Source: Cruorifilaria tuberocauda (Eukaryota > Nematoda > Chromadorea > Rhabditida > Onchocercidae). From it: a stretch of DNA of 13,432 nt. Under the pieces are notes generated by a model. That model had not been told where the DNA came from, did no database searches, and saw only the letters and a program-made list of their open reading frames with translations. The stretch is from positions 1-13,432 of the forward strand of contig JABVXU010000971.1 of the NCBI GenBank assembly GCA_013365365.1, read 5' to 3'. The position numbers were made by a program, and so were the translations under genes. This document shows, in pieces, positions 10,851 through 13,432 of the stretch (the first letter of the stretch is position 1; each line of letters opens with the position of its first letter).

Positions 10851-11401
10851 CATATGAATGACTGTTAATGATAAAATAATGATAAGGTGGCATATAGCTA
10901 TTTTATGAAAATTGTAAAATATCTTTAGCTATTTCCCATTCGAAATGCAAAAATAGATAAATGAATCTATCAGAAGGAAATTTTGTAAAGTTAACAATAC
11001 GGATCGTTGGTCATAGGTTACTACAATAAGAAAAATGTTACTTTAAATAACGAATAGATATTTAAATTATTATTTTTTAGTGAAACTCAAAAATTTATGG
11101 AATTTTTTGATTTATGGAATCTATGGAATTTATTTATTAAGCGATTTTAAAGGACTGAAAAATGCGTTACATAGAAAAAAGCAAAAATTCAGGAATTTTG
11201 AATTTAAATTTCAAGACTTTCATTCAAGTGAGTTTTATCAATTTAAAATTACATAATGCTTATATCTGAACATTTAAATATTCTTATTTAAATACATATA
11301 TTATGTCAAATTAAGTTATTTAATTATTTTTTATTTTAAGTTTAAGAAGAACTTTTCAAGTTTTATTTTTTTCAAATCAAAAAATCAGAGTATTAGGAGG
11401 T

Positions 11402-11460
11402 AAAGAGAGGAAGAGAAAGAGAGAAAGAGATGGAAAAAGAGGAAAGAGAGAGAGAAGGAA
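11402..11460. repeat. Polypurine GA-rich tract
   Basis: Purine on the plus strand for 59 bases except one T near 11431, made of GAGA/GAAA units. It lies about 400 bases upstream of the candidate optional exon. Confidence 0.85.
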
Positions 11461-11837
11461 TTTGTAAGTGGAAAATGCTTTTTTCTCCTTTTTTTACACT
11501 TTTTTAAAAGATATCAAGCAAGATAGTTGAAATTACATTTGTAATATTAGCATCTTTTATACACATTTGAAAGCATCGTAAACGAGAAGAGAAAAAAAAC
11601 TTTTTCGGCTTTTAGATTAATAACATTCCATGGTTGGATGAATCATATGCCATCCCCGCTTTCGTTAATTCTCCGCGGTAACATTGTATCATTTATTTGA
11701 TCCTTACAATATCTCTTATCAATAGTATAACCTTTCTTCTTTTTTTTCTCCTACATTTACCCTCAATTTGCATTAATACATATTCTTAAGCTATTTCATT
11801 CTTTCATCTGAAAAAGCCGAAAAAAAAGCAAAAATAA

Positions 11838-11953
11838 ATGGACAAGCAAAATGATATTACAAACGAATCTATCATATCACGTGAAATTGAAAGCAATACA
11901 CATATTTGGGAAAAAGTAATAATTGATACGATTCCGGATCCGGTTTCTGGAAT
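11838..11953 (+). CDS. Candidate optional or alternative first exon of the same gene
   Basis: From ATG 11838 the frame runs 38 codons plus two bases: MDKQNDITNESI..., then a polar, acidic stretch with one N-glycosylation sequon (N-E-S), ending ...IPDPVSG at a strong GTGAGT donor (11954). An in-frame TAA at 11835-11837 sits directly before the ATG. The segment is therefore either a first exon, giving an N-terminus without a signal peptide, or an internal exon starting after the poor acceptor ACAAG at 11846, in phase 0 as the signal-peptide exon requires. It ends in phase 2, which fits the open segment at 12115 but not 12221 directly. The peptide is less low-complexity than the surrounding intron. 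No family is recognised. It may be a chance open frame. Confidence 0.25.
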
Positions 11954-12114
11954 GTGAGTATGCATATATATGTGGTGATATGCGGGCGAAGGATAATTCT
12001 TTTCCAAAAAGAAATTAAATTTCAACTAACGAAAATGAATTGACAATATTTGAATATATTGAGGAATTGAATTTAATAAAAAGTAATTTAAAAATATATA
12101 AATATATGTTTCAG

Positions 12115-12151
12115 ATTATTTTACCTAATAGTAATCATTGATCTGAGAAAG
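12115..12151 (+). CDS. Candidate 37-nt micro-exon between the optional exon and the Ser-Gly exon
   Basis: A strong nematode-type acceptor, TTTCAG, ends at 12114, and an AAG|GTATTT donor follows at 12152. Only one of the three frames is open: one base completing a split codon, then L-F-Y-L-I-V-I-I-D-L-R-K, ending in phase 0. The entry phase matches the phase-2 exit of the 11838-11953 segment, and the exit phase matches the Ser-Gly exon at 12221. The hydrophobic run of about ten residues is too short for a membrane span. Without splicing, the frame continues to a TAG at 12218-12220, immediately before the Ser-Gly exon and in the same frame. The proposed intron 12152-12220 is 69 nt, so removing it removes that stop. 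Confidence 0.25.
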
Positions 12152-12220
12152 GTATTTTGTATTTTTGTTATCGTCCATAAATTAGAAATGATAATTAATA
12201 AAGATATGGAACGATTATAG

Positions 12221-12437
12221 GAAATAGTGGATAATGTAGAAGGATCGGGAAATAGCAATGACATGATGGAATGGTCTGATGATGAGGATTTAGCTGGTGA
12301 AGGTTCCGGTGGTCAAACCGAAGGATCCGGTGATACGGAACATGATCAGGAAGAAGAGGCTATAGCACCAATTATAACAGCTGAAGATATCCGGCATACG
12401 AAATTAATCGGTCGAATTACTACTACCACTTACAAAG
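12221..12437 (+). CDS. Acidic Ser-Gly (GAG-attachment) ectodomain exon, probable syndecan
   Basis: This exon encodes about 72 residues of proteoglycan-type ectodomain. The start reads EIVDNVEGSGNS; three E-G-S-G motifs occur (EGSGN, EGSGG, EGSGD), with acidic runs SDDED and HDQEEE beside them. Serines in acidic Ser-Gly contexts are where xylosyltransferase starts heparan or chondroitin sulphate chains. If joined directly to the signal-peptide exon, the serines are residues 78, 98 and 105. The C-terminal part (APIITAEDIRHTKLIG, then RITTTTYK) is less acidic and Thr-rich. The start is set by an in-frame TAG at 12218-12220 that forms the AG of the acceptor ATTATAG, giving phase 0. The end is CAAAG|GTTTTC, phase 1; reading through gives GFPLHFFAS and a stop at 12464-12466. 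The gene would act at the cell surface or in the matrix. Syndecan is favoured; the alternative is a small secreted chondroitin proteoglycan. GC content is clearly above the flanks, as expected for coding DNA. Confidence 0.65.
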
Positions 12438-13432
12438 GTTTTCCGCTTCATTTTTTTGCATCCTAACTCTGCTAATTTAATAATTTCAAAATTTGATGAA
12501 ATTTTGTTATCAATAATAATAATGATCGATAATAGTTAGTCACAATGATTAATTAAAAGATTCATATCGAACATTGAGATGAAAATTTTCACATCCATAC
12601 TGATAAAGTAATTATTTCATGTCAGAGAAAAAGGGCAGTAGGATATTTATCTCAATTGTTTTAAAATTAGTGAAGCAAAAAAGGTAAGAAAGAAATCCCG
12701 CACATTACAAAACCTAAAATTCATTGTAAATATCAATTATAACATCTTTATTCATTTTAAAAATAATAGGAAATGATATTAATTATACGATATCAGTAGT
12801 TATATAATTCTTTAGCATGCTTGCAATATGAAAAAAGATTGATTATGCGATATCCAATGATTATATTCATATTTGAAATGCATTGCTACATAATTAATAT
12901 TAATCATATATGAATTATGAGATATATTTCCAATATAACTTATATACAGATATTAAGTAAGGCATTCATTTGCAATTTATTCATTTCCTTCCTTTCTTTC
13001 CTTTATTTTTTTTCCTCTCTTTTTTTTGCTCGATTGCTACAAAGTTATCATCGTAACTAGCGATGATCATGATCGTACCTGCTGATATGATTGGGACAGA
13101 ATGAATGATACGAATCGAATTTCTAATTCAAATCATATGAAAATAACCGTTCCCTTGCTTTCGTAGCATTTACAAAACTATACTTTTTTTCTTTTTTTTC
13201 CATCACTTTATCTTTTTCTGTGAATAAACAATTAGTTTTGATAATATCGATAAAAAGAAAATCATTTGCTGATATGGATTTTATATTCAAATTTTATTTA
13301 TTATTTGAAAGAAAAAAAATGCTGAAAAAATTTGTGATAGAAAAAGAGTGATTACAATTTCTGAATGCCAAAAAAAATCACAACTGATTATAAAATAATT
13401 TAGACACTCGAAATTTTGACACTTATTAAATT
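12438..13432 (+). other. Start of the next intron, truncated by the window edge
   Basis: After the GTTTTC donor the sequence returns to AT-rich DNA with poly-T/pyrimidine tracts (about 12985-13028 and 13183-13215), a small inverted repeat near 13047-13075 and an imperfect local duplication near 12781-12866. I see no membrane-span-coding exon or EFYA-type tail here, so the rest of the gene should lie beyond 13432. If instead the Ser-Gly exon ends the gene at the TAA at 12464, this would be 3' flank. Confidence 0.45.
13047..13075. repeat. Overlapping inverted repeats
   Basis: ATCATCG (13047-13053) and CGATGAT (13061-13067) form a 7-bp stem with a 7-base loop. The right arm overlaps the perfect palindrome GATCATGATC (13065-13074). 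It is short, and its function is unknown. Confidence 0.5.

Larger units (their letters stand above)
2953..12220 (+). other. Long intron (about 9.3 kb), or intron series, between the signal-peptide and Ser-Gly exons
   Basis: The proposed donor is GTTTGT at 2953 and the proposed acceptor is ATTATAG ending at 12220. The donor is good; the acceptor is weaker than the nematode TTTTCAG consensus. Most of the interval is featureless AT-rich DNA with simple repeats, listed separately. Long open frames inside it (4000-4278, 6318-6527, 6554-6772 and 5286-5483 on plus; 7143-7376, 7882-8088 and 8975-9160 on minus) are Ile/Phe/Leu/Lys/Asn-rich, show no recognisable domain and have lengths expected by chance at this base composition. 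Possible extra exons at 8197, 9838, 11838 and 12115 would subdivide the interval if used. No internal gene is convincing. Confidence 0.5.

Noticed and set aside
11804..12025. Minus-strand 73-codon frame
   Set aside because: It lies opposite the candidate optional exon, has no recognisable domain, and its Phe-rich end comes from an A-rich tract.
12438..12466. Read-through end of the Ser-Gly exon (GFPLHFFAS then stop) as the true C-terminus
   Set aside because: CAAAG|GTTTTC is an acceptable donor, composition drops to intron-like at once, and a syndecan should continue to a membrane span. A secreted short form cannot be fully excluded.
12781..12866. Imperfect duplication around CGATATC, with copies 60 bases apart
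   Set aside because: About 25 bases with several mismatches and an indel; too weak to call a repeat element.
1..13432. Bacterial (for example endosymbiont-derived) insert, transposon or viral remnant
   Set aside because: No stretch has bacterial codon structure, terminal inverted repeats with a transposase-like frame, or polymerase-like motifs.

Overview
The window looks like a piece of an invertebrate, most probably nematode, nuclear chromosome. It is roughly three quarters A+T, has no bacterial-style gene packing, carries many TTTCAG/TTTGCAG-type 3' splice sites, and is rich in simple repeats and TGATAA/TTATCA words. A filarial or other spirurid worm is my leading guess, but no rRNA, tRNA or conserved housekeeping gene fixes the species.

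Almost all of the window belongs to one plus-strand gene. Positions 1-2745 are upstream/5' sequence holding microsatellites, a GC-rich hairpin and possible 5' splice acceptors. An exon at 2746-2952 encodes a signal peptide and a short Ser/Thr/Lys-rich stretch and ends in phase 0 at a GTTTGT donor. After about 9.3 kb of intron, an exon at 12221-12437 encodes a very acidic segment with three E-G-S-G motifs, the sequence context used for heparan or chondroitin sulphate attachment. It starts in phase 0 and ends in phase 1 at a GTTTTC donor. The last 995 bases look like the next, unfinished intron. Signal peptide plus acidic Ser-Gly ectodomain suggests the 5' part of a proteoglycan core protein, most likely syndecan (sdn-1-like). 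The transmembrane segment and EFYA tail that would prove this would lie beyond the window.

The most interesting part is just upstream of the Ser-Gly exon. Two short open segments (11838 or 11847 to 11953, and 12115-12151) have interlocking splice phases. Together they could add 48 codons without changing the frame, or supply an alternative N-terminus without a signal peptide. One carries an out-of-frame D-S-G-S-G-F-W string ending at a strong GTGAGT donor. Two further open segments behind good acceptors (8197 and 9838) lie in the long intron and would give truncated proteins if used. None can be confirmed without RNA data.

The rest of the long intron is AT-rich sequence with CT, GA, ATT/ACT, TA and GTTC repeats, a CRE-like palindrome, and open frames that mostly look like chance. 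I found no transposon, tRNA, rRNA, CRISPR array, bacterial insert or virus-like coding sequence.
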